Assembly: GCA_013399895.1 (NCBI GenBank)
Contig: VXBA01002860.1
Coordinates: 186,001 to 250,000, forward strand
DNA length: 64,000 nucleotides
Reading direction: 5' to 3'
DNA from: Serilophus lunatus
Lineage: Eukaryota > Chordata > Aves > Passeriformes > Eurylaimidae
The notes below the pieces were generated by a model. It was given only the letters and a program-made list of their open reading frames with translations. It did not search any database and had not been told where the DNA came from. Positions within the stretch are counted from its first letter, which is position 1. Each line of letters begins with the position of its first letter. A program made the translations under genes and the position numbers. Below, one piece after another: positions 1 to 12,061 of this stretch.

Positions 1-325
1 CACGGTGCCAGGGCCGGCCCCCGGTCACTGTCCAGAAGTGGCAGTTGTGCTCAAGTTCCCAGCCAGGGCTGGGCAGGGCTGGGCAGGGGCTGCGTGCTGC
101 TGCCCTTGCTCTGGGGGCGAGGAGCTGCCACCCCATCCCGGGGGTGGGGGTGGGGAAATAGAAACTGCTGCCCCGCTCTGGCCCCCTCCCACTGCCAGGA
201 GCCTGGAGGGCGTGGAGCCGCCGCCTGGCCCCAGCCCCAAGGGCACTGGGTCTGGTGCAGGCCCCACTCCGTCCCNACCACCCCGGTCCCGGCCAGGGGC
301 AACCCCCCTTCCCGAAACAGCTTTG
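1..325. repeat. GC-rich interspersed repeat, copy A (cut by window edge)
   Basis: This very GC-rich block starts at the first base of the window. Its first 60 or so bases align with the start of the GC-rich core at 34467 (both begin 'cacggtgccagggcc' and share 'ctgtcca' and the 'ttcccagc' that follows). After that the two copies keep the same composition but are hard to align. Both return to AT-rich DNA just after a similar step ('cttcccgaaac' here, 'ctttccaaaac' near 34991). Short open frames inside it are proline- and glycine-rich on every strand, as expected from composition alone. The left part of the element lies outside the window. I do not recognise the family; an LTR or the leader of an endogenous retrovirus is my best guess. 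Confidence 0.6.
276..276. other. Ambiguous base N inside GC-rich repeat
   Basis: A single N interrupts a C-rich run in the GC-rich repeat. Reading frames across it cannot be trusted. Like the other three Ns, it may stand for a contig join of unknown length. Confidence 0.8.
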
Positions 326-2189
326 AGGAAAATTGAATTTTAACTCATGTAAGTGGGTTGCTCTCTTACACCTCCTTTCAAAAGCCTTTTTCAAATGGCT
401 ACACATGACAAATAACAATGCACAGTAGCAACAAAGAGGCAGCTTTTCTAGTCAAAGTGGAACATTTTCAATTATAAACTCAGCAAGCAGAAGTGGTCTG
501 CCCATGCTACTATTAAATAATTAGTTATTTTTCTTTCTTTCTTTCCCAAAGCTCTTTGTTTTCTCTGTCCAGTGAGGCCTTGTGCAACCTTCTTGTCCTT
601 GTCTCCTACAGGACCCCCCCAAGGAACAGCTATAGCTACAGCTGCGATGTTGAGGTGGTTTGGCCACTCCATGAGTCAGCGATTTGGTTCTTCATAGAAG
701 TGAAGAGTCAAGCATTGCATGGCTGGCCTGCTGGTACTAGACAGGAAGCTTCTTGCAGAAGGACATGTGGGTGAGTTTCATTCCATTGACATGGTAAATG
801 GGAGCCTTTCGCCAAAGGGTACAATTATTCTCCATGGTGGAAGTTAGATAAGGTGTGAGGATACCTTTCACAATGTTTAGGGTAGCATTAAAAATATTTT
901 TTCTATTATTGGTCTACACTTATAGTGAAAATGTGGCCATGCTGCACATCATTCAATGTGCCAGAGTAACTGTTATCAATAGGATTATTCAGCTATGTAC
1001 AGTGTTCAGATTACAGGATGTTTATTCAAATGGAAAATTTCATTCTGTGCAGTCAGGTTTCTGGCTTTCTCTTACTTCCACATCAGAAGATAATTCTAAA
1101 GGCCACCAGCATGAGGCTAACAAAAGAGAGTGACCAGGTGAAACAACAATCAGCTCTTCCATGGAAATTAAATACTTTTAAACAATAAGTGAACATCTTC
1201 AAGGAGAAGTGGCCTTCATGGATGGTTGCTTAGTGATGAGACCATTCAGTGCAGGGCTGACTGACTGGCAGCTCAGATCTGGAAGACTAAAAAGTCAAGG
1301 TTTTTTTCCAGTTTGGGACAGGGAGCTGGATGGGCGATGCTTCTATTGACTCAGAATGAGAGAAACCTTTTAAGTGGTACGGGACCCCATCCCATCTAAG
1401 TATAGAAACTCCTGTATGAACTCTATGAAGCTGGCCAAGGCAATATACCTAGAACGGTTTCTCCTCATTTTTCTGGCTGTTTAATTTACTAAGTTCAGAG
1501 ATTCACTGCAAAATTTCTTTCCCTCACTGTAACATGTATAATTTGTGCTGCCGCTGTTAAGCATATGATTTATGGTTGTATTCTCACACACAAACACATG
1601 TGCATGAGAAAGAGAGCAAGGTTAAGTAGAAGGGAGATGTTCAAAGTGATTTTTACTGGTGAAAGGCAGGATTTGGAGTTGGAGGGCCTATTGTAAGTGA
1701 AAGTGGCTGTGTAACTAAGGTCTCATTGTGCTAGCACGTACATTGTCACCCAAAAAAAGGAGAAGCATAATGCCCCAAATAACCAAGTGAGTATTTTTCA
1801 AAGAAATGTATGTTTTATAGAGAATGGAAATTGGCTATGGTCTCAGGCCAGAAAATGAACTGTAAGGTCTTCTGTATCTGCTGATCCTGGTGGTTGCCAC
1901 TCAGGGACACTGACTGAGCTCTGTTTAAACTACTGGGTGTGAAAATGTTTTTATTTTCCTTTGAAAGAGCTACAAAGTAAACCAAAAAGAAGTTAAATGA
2001 CCTTAAAGTTCTTACATGATATTTTATTTTTGGTTGAACAAAATTTTTAAAATTGACCATAAGCTCACATTTTTTCTTTTAAAAATAAAACAGCCTTATT
2101 CCCATATCTAAACATGTTTTTCGAAATAATTGAGTTTGCAACTATATTTTGATGATCAGGAACTAGATTTACTATAATATTCAGCACTG
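326..2189. other. No gene or clear repeat seen
   Basis: This is AT-rich unique-looking sequence. The longest open frame (855-1133, plus, 92 codons) starts with a hydrophobic stretch but has no family resemblance and no splice or promoter context. A short CA-type run sits near 1585-1605. I see nothing else to annotate. Confidence 0.5.
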
Positions 2190-2695
2190 TAGAATCACAG
2201 AATGGTTTTGGTTGGAAAGGACCCTAAAGATCATCTAGTTCCAATCTCTATGCCATGGGCAGGGACACCTTCCACTAGACCAGGTTGTCCAAAGTCCCAT
2301 CCAGCATGACAGTGAACACTGAAGATGAGCCATCCACAATTTCTTTGGGCAACCCTCATTGTGGAAAACACGTTTTTCCTTATATCTAATCTAAATCTAG
2401 CCTTTTAAATTTAAAAACATTACCCCTTGTTCTATCACTACAGGTCCTCAAAAATCCTCTCTCCATCTTTCTGATAAGCCTTTATATATCCAAAGGTTGC
2501 AATAAGGTCTCCCTGGAACCTTCTCTTCTTCAGGATGAACAACGCCAACTTTTTCAGACTGTCTTCTTGAGACAGGTGTTCCATTCTCTGATCATTGTCG
2601 TGGTCTTTCTCTGAACCCACTCTAACTGGTCTGTGTCCTTCCTGTGCTCTTGAGCCCCAGAGCTGCATGTAAAACTCCAGGTGATGTACTGGAGA
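2190..2695 (-). mobile_element. CR1 LINE, 3' end, minus strand
   Basis: On the plus strand this begins 'agaatcacagaatggttttg', which is the reverse complement of the CR1 3' terminus with its short tail repeat. It continues with the typical antisense 3' region: a 'gatcatctagttccaa' block, then 'gggcagggacaccttccact', 'attaccccttgttctatcac' and 'agagctgcatgtaaaactcc'. CR1 is the dominant bird LINE and is usually 5'-truncated, as here, where about 500 bp of the 3' end remains. The frames are broken and only part of the last ORF region could be present. The right edge is a judgement; the left edge is clear. Confidence 0.93.
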
Positions 2696-5022
2696 GTTCC
2701 ATAAAATATTTCATGAACAAAGGTGCACCAGCCTTGCTTTGCAATTATAAATATTAAGTGTTCCTTTGGCAGAGCAGTCTGCAAAAACTGGCAGTGACTC
2801 TATTCCCATCAGATAAATGTGGATTTTTGGACAAGTTTCACTGATGCTTTGTTATGTCGTTTATATTCTCTTTTAACTCATAAAAAAAATGCCTTCATTT
2901 ACCTGAGATGTAGAACTCTGATGCTTTGTCATGTGAGATATGACTTTATGACTCTATTTGCCCACATGAAAGCTGGTGGAGTTTTTGAATCTGAATGTCC
3001 AATGAAATTTCTGCTTAGTCCCTTAGAGAATAAGACCAGTCTTCAAATAATTATTGTTGCCCTCTCATCATGTTGGCTCATCCCTTGAGCTTTTATCATG
3101 TTTTTGACTCCTGGTGATATCTTGAGTCAGTTCTAGATGTGTCTGCAGACATATGGTGATGGTATTAAGTAGAGTGCCTGATGTGTGGTTGCTGATAACA
3201 CATATTTATTGTTATTAGTTCATCGGCATGTTTAAGGCTGGCACAAGTTTCCCAGGGAGTAAGCGAATCATGCTGGCTTGCCACACCAGGTTTCTAGTCA
3301 CTCACCAGAGTGACAAATCCTGCCAATAAGCATCCTTTGTTAGCAGCTCCCAAAAGAGGGGTGGCTCTCTAGAGATAAGTGAGCTGAGAACATCATGTGA
3401 CATAGAATATCCACAGATACAACAAGGCTGTAGTGATTCCTGTTTATCATTCCTGTGGCATTGGATTTAGATCTGGAGAAAAGAACCCTGGCTATCCTGA
3501 GCTACAAAGTTCTGTGACTTTGAGGACCAGTATGTTTTCAAGTGGTTGTCCAAAGGATAGAAGGACATGCCTTTTTTGTAGTTCAACATTTCTTATGTAA
3601 TTTTTTCCTGACAGTGTAACTAAGCCAGCTGATGAACAGCAGTGTGCTGAGTCAGGCTTTTTGCCACAGAGTGCTTGATATCCCTGAGTGGCAGAGAGTA
3701 CCACATAGGGCAGAAAATGGGCTTAGAGCAACTCAGAGGTGGGACTATCGATGGACATGTATCAAAACCACCATTATTGCAATAAGAAATAACTGTAGCT
3801 GGCTTTGTTGGCAAATTCTGCAAGAACTGTAGTAGGTTTCATCCTTGTGTTCTTGATGTCACCCCAAGGGCAGTGCCCCCATGTTATACTTGCACTGTGG
3901 GAAGAGGTGGAGGAGGGGTTTGGTTTCTTGTTCTATTCTGTTGACATGAAAGCTGTCAGTTGTCAGACAAACTGAAGATATGAGTGTCCCTTTGTCCCAG
4001 AAACCTTGAAAAGGTATAAACGGTATAAAATCTTGTCTTGTATCAGAAGAGTCGTGATTTTTCAAAGTCATGATATTCGGGAGCCGTCCTTTTATTTGTG
4101 GAGTGTGTGTTCATTTTTGGGTAGGTGTCCGGATCACTTAAAATAATTTTGTCCTTTATTTGCATTTTTATAGAATATATTTCTTATTGAAACATATTCT
4201 CATTCAGCTAAAAACAGAAGCTAAAAATCTGTACCTAAAATGAAGAAAGTCATACTTGGTGACTGTAATTGTATTCTCTGATTTAAGCATTTATGAATCA
4301 TACATAATAATTTATCCAGGATATAATCAGTGCAGAGCAGATATCTGTCTCAACCTCTCAGATTCAATAATTTTTTACAGCTGCTTTGCACTCATGGTCA
4401 CATATTTCAGTGCTTGTCTACTCTACACACCATGCCAAATGAACACATAGGCAAACAAATCAATATTTGGATATTAAAATGAAGGTGATTTTACTTGAAA
4501 ATTGTTCATGAATTTCAGGCCCGTGTTCTTTTCAAAAAACAAGCCTGTTTAAGTACCTTATGCAGAGAGGAACTTTTGCAATCTAAAGGAGCAATAAGCT
4601 TTTTATTACTGTCTGCTGCTGTACAACCCCAGTTCCCATCTGGTGACAGCTAAAAGCTACCTGCAAAGTCCTTGCATATGAGGTACGCACAGTGCTATGT
4701 GCATGTCAGGTACAACATAAGATGCAAAGCAGTCAACAAGTAGGTTTAAACAATTTTGCATTTTTTGCACTCCTTCCACAGGTGTGATCAAAAGGGTTTT
4801 GTGAACTCTCAGCACAGGAGAGAGGGGTCTTGCTATGAAGCAGTGCTCCTGTGCACACAGGGAGGACCCCAGTGGGGTTCAGTCAGTTGTCTAAAAAGCC
4901 CAAACAGTTTATAGCTGATCTTTTCAGGTGTGAGCTAGGGAAAGGGTGAACACAAGCCGAGGCAAGTGCTGTGCAATGCAAACAGTTTTCATTTTTATGA
5001 TGATATTATTTTCCTAAGTCAT
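2696..5022. other. No gene seen; unique-looking DNA
   Basis: Several 60-90 codon frames occur here (for example 2819-3088, plus), at a density expected by chance in AT-rich DNA. None shows a recognisable domain. I found no repeat family with confidence. Confidence 0.5.
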
Positions 5023-5601
5023 TGTTGGGTTTAACATCAGCTAGCAACTAAGTGCAACCCCCAGCTGCTTACTCACTTTCCCCTTACTGCTAGGGAGAAG
5101 AATTAGAAAGGAAAGGTAAACCTTGTGGGTTGACATAAGAATTTAATAATTGAAACAAAATGTAAAGTATACTAATACATATATATTAATAATGTTACTA
5201 ACATTAATATTACTACTACGACTACTAGTAGTAGTAGTAATGAAAAGGAGAGAGAGGGAAAATTAAAATCCAGGAGAAACAAGTGACACACAATACAATT
5301 ACTCACTTCCCACAGCAGCAATAGCTCCTCTTCCAGGTAGCTCCCCCAAGTTTATATTCAGAGCATGACATCCTATGGTGTGAAATATCCCTATGGCAAA
5401 TTCAGGTCACCTGTCCAGGCCATGCTTCCTCCCAGCTTCTTGTGCACCTGCTCACTGCCAGAACTTGGGAAACTGAGAGGTCCTTGGCTTAGATTAAGCA
5501 CTACTTAGCAACAACGAAAACATCAGTGTGTTAGCATTATTCTCATACTGAATCCAGACCCAAGCACTGTACCAGCCACAGAACGAGCTGAAAGTAGGAC
5601 A
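5023..5601 (-). mobile_element. Solo LTR, ERVL-type endogenous retrovirus, minus strand
   Basis: Read on the minus strand, the block runs from TG (5601) to CA (5023). It has an LTR-like order: an upstream region with 'gtgcacaagaagctgggagg', a TATA-like 'tgaatataaa' (5350-5359), an A/T-rich microsatellite in the downstream half, and a 3' end resembling 'ggttaaaccacaaca'. The flanking five bases are gtcat (5018-5022) and gccat (5602-5606), a target-site duplication with one mismatch. The element is 579 bp with no internal retroviral sequence beside it, so it is a solo LTR left by LTR-LTR recombination. It is homologous to the LTR at 11483-12061, clearest around 'gggatatttcacacca', but diverged from it. 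Confidence 0.85.
5160..5240. repeat. TA/ATT/TAG microsatellite inside the LTR
   Basis: An AT-rich run passes into 'tactactacgactact' followed directly by 'agtagtagtagtaatg'. The two halves are nearly self-complementary about the 5226/5227 junction, with one mismatched pair, so the array can fold into a hairpin. It lies in the downstream half of the minus-strand LTR. Confidence 0.85.
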
Positions 5602-7432
5602 GCCATACAGCTTAGTATAGTAGTAGTTAATTCAGAGACAGTAAGGACAATTCAGAATGAAATCTTTCAATTGTGCTGCTTTTTGCTCTGTTCTGTTGTA
5701 GATGCTATTTTTTCCTCTTTTAAATGTATTTCAGCAGGAGAAATTCAAACATAGCAGCAAGTCTGCAAGAGCAAGTGGGGTGGCAGGGGCTGTAACTTCT
5801 GATGGTATTTATATAAGCTTAATTAATTCAACTGTAGTATGCCATACATATCAGTAAGATAAACAGGGATTTACTTCACTATCACAAGGTGCCAGTTCTG
5901 CCTGACATGTAATTCACAGCTTTTCTGTGCTTTATCTCAATTAAGTGCCATCTCTAGGGCACACTGCTGCATATTACTGCTCTGCTAATGAAGCAATAGC
6001 TGTATGGCATTTGTTTCTGATTCCAGCAAACACAGAATAAGCATAAGTCAAACATTCCCTTGGCAGATTGTGTGAGCTAGTCTCTCATTTCTATCAAAAA
6101 AACCCATCTCTTTAGCTAAGATGAGGGAATATCTGACTTACTATACATATAAGCTCTGAGACTGTTGGTCTTGGCTGGTGTGCTGGTGGAATTATTCCAA
6201 ATGAGGAATACAAAAACTCTTCTGGCAGGTGGGACCCTCTAGAACCCATGAAAGAATATTCAGGGATGATACCTGCCAGGACAGTTCATCCCAGACCCTG
6301 TAGTTAACTAGAGAGTGGCTTCCTACAGGTGGCACAGCCGTTGTCCAGAGCAGGAGGAAGGTCAGGACAATGTTGATCTGCTGTTACACACGCTCTGGCA
6401 CTGGACATTTGTCATCAAGTTTGGTTGGAAAAAAAGGTGATAGCATTAGAAATGAAGTTTCTAGTAGACTTTTCCTTTTGCTGCTCTCTACTTTCAGCTC
6501 CTAATGCAAGTCAGTATTGTTCTCCTTCACTCTAGTCCCTTCCAGTGGTGCTGAATGCTGATGAGCTAAGACTTGGCTCAACACCAGCATTTAATTTCCT
6601 AGTAATTAATTTGTTTTCTCTATACCTGACCTGAATTTTTTTCAGGTAATTTGCAGTTTGGGTAACCCATCAGAATCAAACAATTTTAGGGGGTACCCAT
6701 GAGTACAATGAGTAATGGTTATTTTGAATCTGTCTTCCCTCATACTCTTTCTCTCAGCACTAGGGTTTCATTGCTATTACAGCACTTTGCATATAATTAC
6801 CAACAGCTTTAGGTTATAATTATATTGTCATTTAGTACATTTGTAATGGGGAAAGAATGAACAAAGCAGTGAATTAAATATGTGATGACTGTTGATGCTG
6901 TGTGCCTTTTGCTTTCTTAACAACTTCATTAATATTTTGCAATGTTTATGAGGAGCTACCTGGAAAAACAGCCATTGTGTGCATTTAAGTATGTCATAAC
7001 TCCAGGAGCTAAAAGGAAAAATAAACAGGATGAGCAGATATCTTTTAGGATTTAGATTTTTTTAATATGGACTTAAAAATTAACTGCAATCATTTGCATA
7101 TTTATTGAACATGACATTTTCAAAAAACAGCAGCAGTGGGCTAATGCTGCAATAAGTAGTAGAACTGCTGTTGGCCTCAATAAGAGCAGATGTAAATAGG
7201 TACCATTCACTCAAGAAAATACCGTAGAATGGTTACTGTTTGTGAAACAGTTCCAAAGTTAAAGCTTACTGAGTCTCTCCTTTTGTTCTTGAGGGGACAT
7301 CCAAACACACTATCTGTTCAGTATTTTCCCTGAGGTGCCCAACATGAAATACAGTTTAACAAGTACATTTTGCCACCATGTATGTGGAATAAACTTACGG
7401 TTGTCTCCATGAAATCTATAATGGCTCCACTG

Positions 7433-7475
7433 TTTGTATATAAACTGGCTATAGTGGCTCCAGTTTACATACAAA
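7433..7475. repeat. Inverted repeat, 16-bp arms, 11-nt loop
   Basis: The left arm 7433-7448 (tttgtatataaactgg) and right arm 7460-7475 (ccagtttacatacaaa) are reverse complements with one mismatch. The loop is 7449-7459. A short direct repeat 'tggctcca' also occurs before the left arm and in the loop side. A transcript would fold into a stable hairpin, but no promoter or conservation evidence is available. Confidence 0.8.
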
Positions 7476-9819
7476 TACAAGTCAAAGCATTGTATATGGT
7501 TGATAATGTTGCATAATTTGTCTGCATGTAGGCATAAAAGTGTACTCAGTTGTATGTGTATGTATAAACATAAATATTTATTTATGGAATAAAGAGTCTG
7601 AATTACATAGCACAATAATCGCAAAGAGAGCACTGGGTCCCAGCTGCCTGACTCAAGCAGCTGATACTAGGCTTTGGGAACATCAGGGGGTGTTTCCTCC
7701 AATATACTGTGTTACGTCTGTGCCACTGGCACTGGGTGCAGCACAGATCATGAAGATGAGTTTAAACCATCAGTTTGGCAACAGGCTGGGCTGGAGTTTA
7801 TTGTAGTTGTTATCTGTATGGGTAGCACTACTGCTTCACTCACAGCATAAATTGGGTCTTCTTCAGGGATTTAGGACTGCAGATTTCAGGTGATGTTGGT
7901 AAGCAACTTTAGATAACATAGCTTTTTTAAAATTTCATTATTTTTTCAGTATCACCTGAATATGTCAATGCCATTCACTCAGGGCACAAAATCACTACTT
8001 AATATGCTGATCAGCCTTTACATTCCTATGGACTCTAGAAGTAGGCATGAAAGAAACAGTGTCTCTGAATATCTAAATAATTTTATGTTACTGTGTGGTC
8101 ACAACAGAGCTATAAAACTCAAATCACAAATTTGAAATAAGGCAAACATCATGGATTTGTTTTGTTAATTAATAATGCCAGAGCATCAAGCCTCTCTGGT
8201 CTCTGACTAAAGAATACTGGCAGTAAGATGTTACTGGATATATGAGATGGGATTGTAAATCAAAACATATCAGAGTCATTGAAAATATCTGCTATAAACT
8301 CTTAATGCCATATAAGTTTGGGAAAAACACTTTACCTGACTAAACTCATTTGATCTTGTCGTTATCAATAAAACCATGGGTGCTTGTAGTACAAGTCAGT
8401 ATGAGAGGTTAGAATTTGACAGCATGAATGAAGATGTTTCTAAAGAATGTTCTTTCTAGTGATTATGTTTCTAGATAGCATCTCTGTATATTGTAAACAG
8501 GGGTTTTACAAGTAAAATCTGAATGTTGATTTGTAAACTAAAGAAAATTTACAGAGAAGGATAATTTGTTTAGAAATAAGATAAGCGAATAAACTAAACT
8601 GATGATTATCTACGATATCTTCATATTCAAATGATTAGCAATAAATGCTTCACAGTGTAACCCTTCATATCTTTGTGTAGTGCAGAAGGAGGTGTGAAGG
8701 TAACAGCAAACAAGTGGAAATACTTCTTGATGTTTCCAAATGCAAAATATTAATGAGTTTCTTCTCAAATGTTCCACATGAATAGTAGAGTATTAAAATG
8801 TAATATATATTTTTACTTCTCCTGACCAGCTATAAGAATGAGGAGTCAAGATCATATGGCTAAATAGGAATTGTACTACTTTTATTTAATGTAGAAGCCA
8901 TAATTCTCTGTTGCAAGAATGTATGCTTGGAAAAAGATGGAATAAAATTGTCTATGAATTAGAAAGCCAAGCTCTCTACAATCAGGGAATGCCACAATTA
9001 AGCTTGTGAGCATATACGGCAATGCCACTCCATCCAGTTGTTTACTGCCTACGATTTCTCAGTGCAAAAAAGCACAGGGATATTTTTTTAAATGAACAAA
9101 ACATTTGCTCCCATTTCTGCAAACTGCTGGTACAGTAAAAGCTAAGGAAGTACCCTGCAAATAATAGAGACAATTTCAAGTCAGTATTTTGTAACTGGTG
9201 AAATTTCTAGGTGCAAATGAGATGCAAATAAGAGAATCTCACTCATTTTGTCATTCTTACCTGTCTTAAAGGATCTGCACCAGGGACTTCAGCCTAGGGG
9301 ACAACTTAAATGTCTAGAATTATATAGCCATCAGTAAGATTACAGTGCTACTTGTCCCTGAGGTAGCAAACATCCTGCATAAGCACTGGTAAGTGCCAGA
9401 CTGCTGAGTGCTGGACCCAGTGCCTTAACCCTAGCAGGATTTTCAATGCTGAGATTGCTTTATGAATCTTTTCCATGAAACCTGATGAAGAAGGATTTTC
9501 TGAGTGAATGATATCCCTGTGAAGATAATGATATTAAGCTACCAAGTAATGTATCGTTTAGGGTAAGAAAAGAGAGTGATGGTTTCCAGTTCAAAACTTT
9601 TTTTCTCTACCCAAGTTTGAAAGCTGGTTCTAGGTGTGAATCTGAATACAAACTAAATAGCCAGAGCAAGGCTGGAAAATTGACTAATCATTTACTTCTT
9701 CTGAAAATTAAGTTTTAAAGTTGTTCACATTCTTTCCCTCCCTTTTAGATCAGTGAATACATAGTATTTTAATGTGATAGAAGTTATTAATTAGCTATTC
9801 AAAGCTTTGTCGACTGGGA

Positions 9820-9833
9820 TTTTTTTTTTTTTT
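9820..9833. repeat. T14 homopolymer
   Basis: An uninterrupted run of 14 T follows 'gactggga'. It could be the decayed A tail of a minus-strand retrocopy, but the flank shows no recognisable element. Confidence 0.85.
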
Positions 9834-11020
9834 AAACAGAAATGGGAATAAACCCAGAGTTTTTGAACTGTGTTTTTCTCATGAGCAGAGATTAGGAAAG
9901 TAATTAGCTTATTACCATTTTGTACCAACTAAGAGGCAAATGATGAGTTTTCATTTTTCAAATTTTGTGTATAAGGTATAAAATTCATTGAGAGCAGTAA
10001 TATTCTGCCAGCATGATCTCTTAGTAAACAAGCTTTCAGAAAAACTGTGATAAATACCTATCTTTGATAGGTAGATGAATGCCATGAAAGCTAATGCTCT
10101 GCTTAATGGATGTACAACTTCACCGGCATCCATTAATTTGTACATGAATAACCTGTAAGTATAGGTGGTCTTAAAGTCAATTATACTTCAGCTAAGCATG
10201 ACATGAAGAGCATACAATGAAACGGCCTCCTTGAAGATGCAGTAATGGTGAACAACAGGACAGATAATCATGAAGGATTATTTTACTGTCTCATAAATCC
10301 AGATCAATGCTGACAAGGCTCAGCTCTGGGGATGACAAACCTCCTCTTTTCTTGTGGTGTTGACTCGAATATGCCAGACTAATGATCTTATTCCATTAAG
10401 GTTTTTCTAGTGCCATCATTTGATGGTGTCTTGTTTACATGTTTATATTCATCTTCTTTTAAGTTATCAGATGACTTTTTAGGCCTTGATGCAACAGACA
10501 AAAGTAATTCTTCAAACTTTTCTTCCAGCGAAAAATTTGAATCCAAACATTTACTATTGTCTCTAGTATATTGTGCTTGTCAGTGGATGGTCATTCCACT
10601 CTCTTCAGAGGCAAAACTCATGTATTTAATTCGAAATAATTAAAAGACGGTAATAAATCAAAAGGGACCCCCCATCCCAAATGTGACTGAAATTTCAGAG
10701 AGATGGTTAGTATTTTTGTTAATGATCTCTGATAATTCCCTGACCTTGTCTTACTCATGGATCTGTTTAAAGAGAGAATGTTATTGAACATAGCATTCAA
10801 GGTAGAGGAACACTGCCATGTTTGTTGTTATTAATTAATTTACAGATCATTCATATAATTTTAAAGTGCCTAGATTGTCTGTATTTGCTCACTTATTCTC
10901 TGCTACCCTTCATTTTCTCAACAGTGAATTTCATTCATCCTCGTTCTTCCCAGCTGCCCATCTCTGATAGGTCTTTCAGCATTACCTTCCTGACATTTCT
11001 GTTTTGCCTAAAAACACCTT

Positions 11021-11055
11021 TGTGTGTGTATATATATATAAATATATATATATAT
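11021..11055. repeat. TG then TA dinucleotide microsatellite
   Basis: A short (TG)n tract passes directly into (TA)n with one phase slip at 11040-11041. It is followed by more AT-rich imperfect repeat to about 11075. It is likely length-variable. Confidence 0.9.
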
Positions 11056-11482
11056 TCTAGTTTATAATATATACTAGTCTGCTGATCAACAAACTAATAA
11101 TAGGAGGGTTTTTTTCTAAAATGGCTTGATTTTTGGAGCTTTTTATATACATAAAAAGTATCTAACTGGTGTTATGCAGATACTGCATTACAGTCCACTG
11201 TAAGTTAGTGGATATTTGTGAATGATCCAGTAGGTAAAAGCTTTGCTAATGTAGCTAATAGTTAAGTGTCTACTTCTAGAAACAAATCAATAGGACACTA
11301 GGGACCTATTTTTTCCCCCTATTTTTTTTAACCTGCCCTCATCTATTTACATTACCTGCCTCCATTCTCTCTAAATTAATACAAGGTCTCGGGAGTGAAA
11401 CTGAGTCCTAGTGTTGTGTTTTTAAATCATATGAATCACAGAATTATGTGAACCTTTGGTCAAGAATTAAACCCTGAATGAT

Positions 11483-12061
11483 TGTGCTGGTTTGGCTAGG
11501 GTAGCTTTAATCTTCATAGTAGCTAATACGGGCTATGTTTTGCATTTATGGTGGAAACAGTGTTGATAATATAGAGATGTTCTCATTATTGCTGAGCAAA
11601 GCCTTGTCTGCTCCTTTGCCCACCCCACTCCATCAGTGAGAAGGCTGAGGGTGCACAGGAAATTGAGAGGCGATAAAGCCAGAACAGCTGGCCCCAACCA
11701 ACCCAAGGGATATTCCACACCAGTTGATGTCTTGGTCAGCATATAAAGATGGAGGAAAGAGGAAATAAGAGGGAAGCATTCAGAGTGACAGTGTTTGTGT
11801 TCCCAAAACACTGTTATGTGTGTTGGAGCCCTGCTTCCCTGGGGATGGTTTATCATCTCCCTGCCCTGGGAAGTGTTGAATTAATTCCTTGTTTTGCTGT
11901 TTGCCCGTGCAGCTTTTGCTTTGCCTGTTAAGCTGTCTTTATTGCAAGCCATGATTTTTTTCACTTTTACTCTTCTGATTCTCCCCTATTCCAACGTGAC
12001 AGAGCAGCTGTGTGTGGTTAAAAATGTAGGGGTAGTTGCTGGATGGGGTTAAACCATGACA
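11483..12061 (+). mobile_element. Solo LTR, ERVL-type endogenous retrovirus, plus strand
   Basis: The block starts 'tgtgctggtttggctagggt' and ends 'ggggttaaaccatgaca', the termini I associate with an abundant ERVL-type LTR of neoavian birds. Between them lie 'gtggaaacagtgttgataat', a 'gggatattccacacca' block, a TATA box (11740-11747), 'ggagccctgcttccctgggg' and 'cacttttactcttctgattc'. The flanking five bases are atgat (11478-11482) and attat (12062-12066), a target-site duplication with one mismatch. It is 579 bp and stands alone, so it is a solo LTR. Family knowledge places promoter and polyadenylation signals in such LTRs; any activity here is unknown. Confidence 0.92.
11740..11747 (+). promoter_or_regulatory. 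TATA box of the plus-strand LTR
   Basis: The motif 'catataaag' lies mid-LTR, where the U3 promoter of this family sits. It is intact by eye, so the LTR could in principle start transcription rightward toward 12 kb. No downstream exon is visible. Confidence 0.6.

Larger units (their letters stand above)
5602..11482. other. Gene-free interval between the two LTRs
   Basis: About 5.9 kb of AT-rich DNA separates two oppositely oriented LTRs. It contains no retroviral internal genes, so the pair is not a provirus. Apart from the inverted repeat at 7433, the T run at 9820 and the TG/TA array at 11021, I see no structure. The largest frame (7310-7633, minus, 107 codons) has no recognisable content. 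Confidence 0.55.

Noticed and set aside
855..1133. 92-codon plus frame with a signal-like hydrophobic start
   Set aside because: Hydrophobic residues are expected from T-rich DNA, and nothing downstream looks like a mature protein.
5023..12061. The two ERVL-type LTRs as ends of one provirus
   Set aside because: They are in opposite orientation, have different target duplications, and no gag, pol or env-like sequence lies between them.
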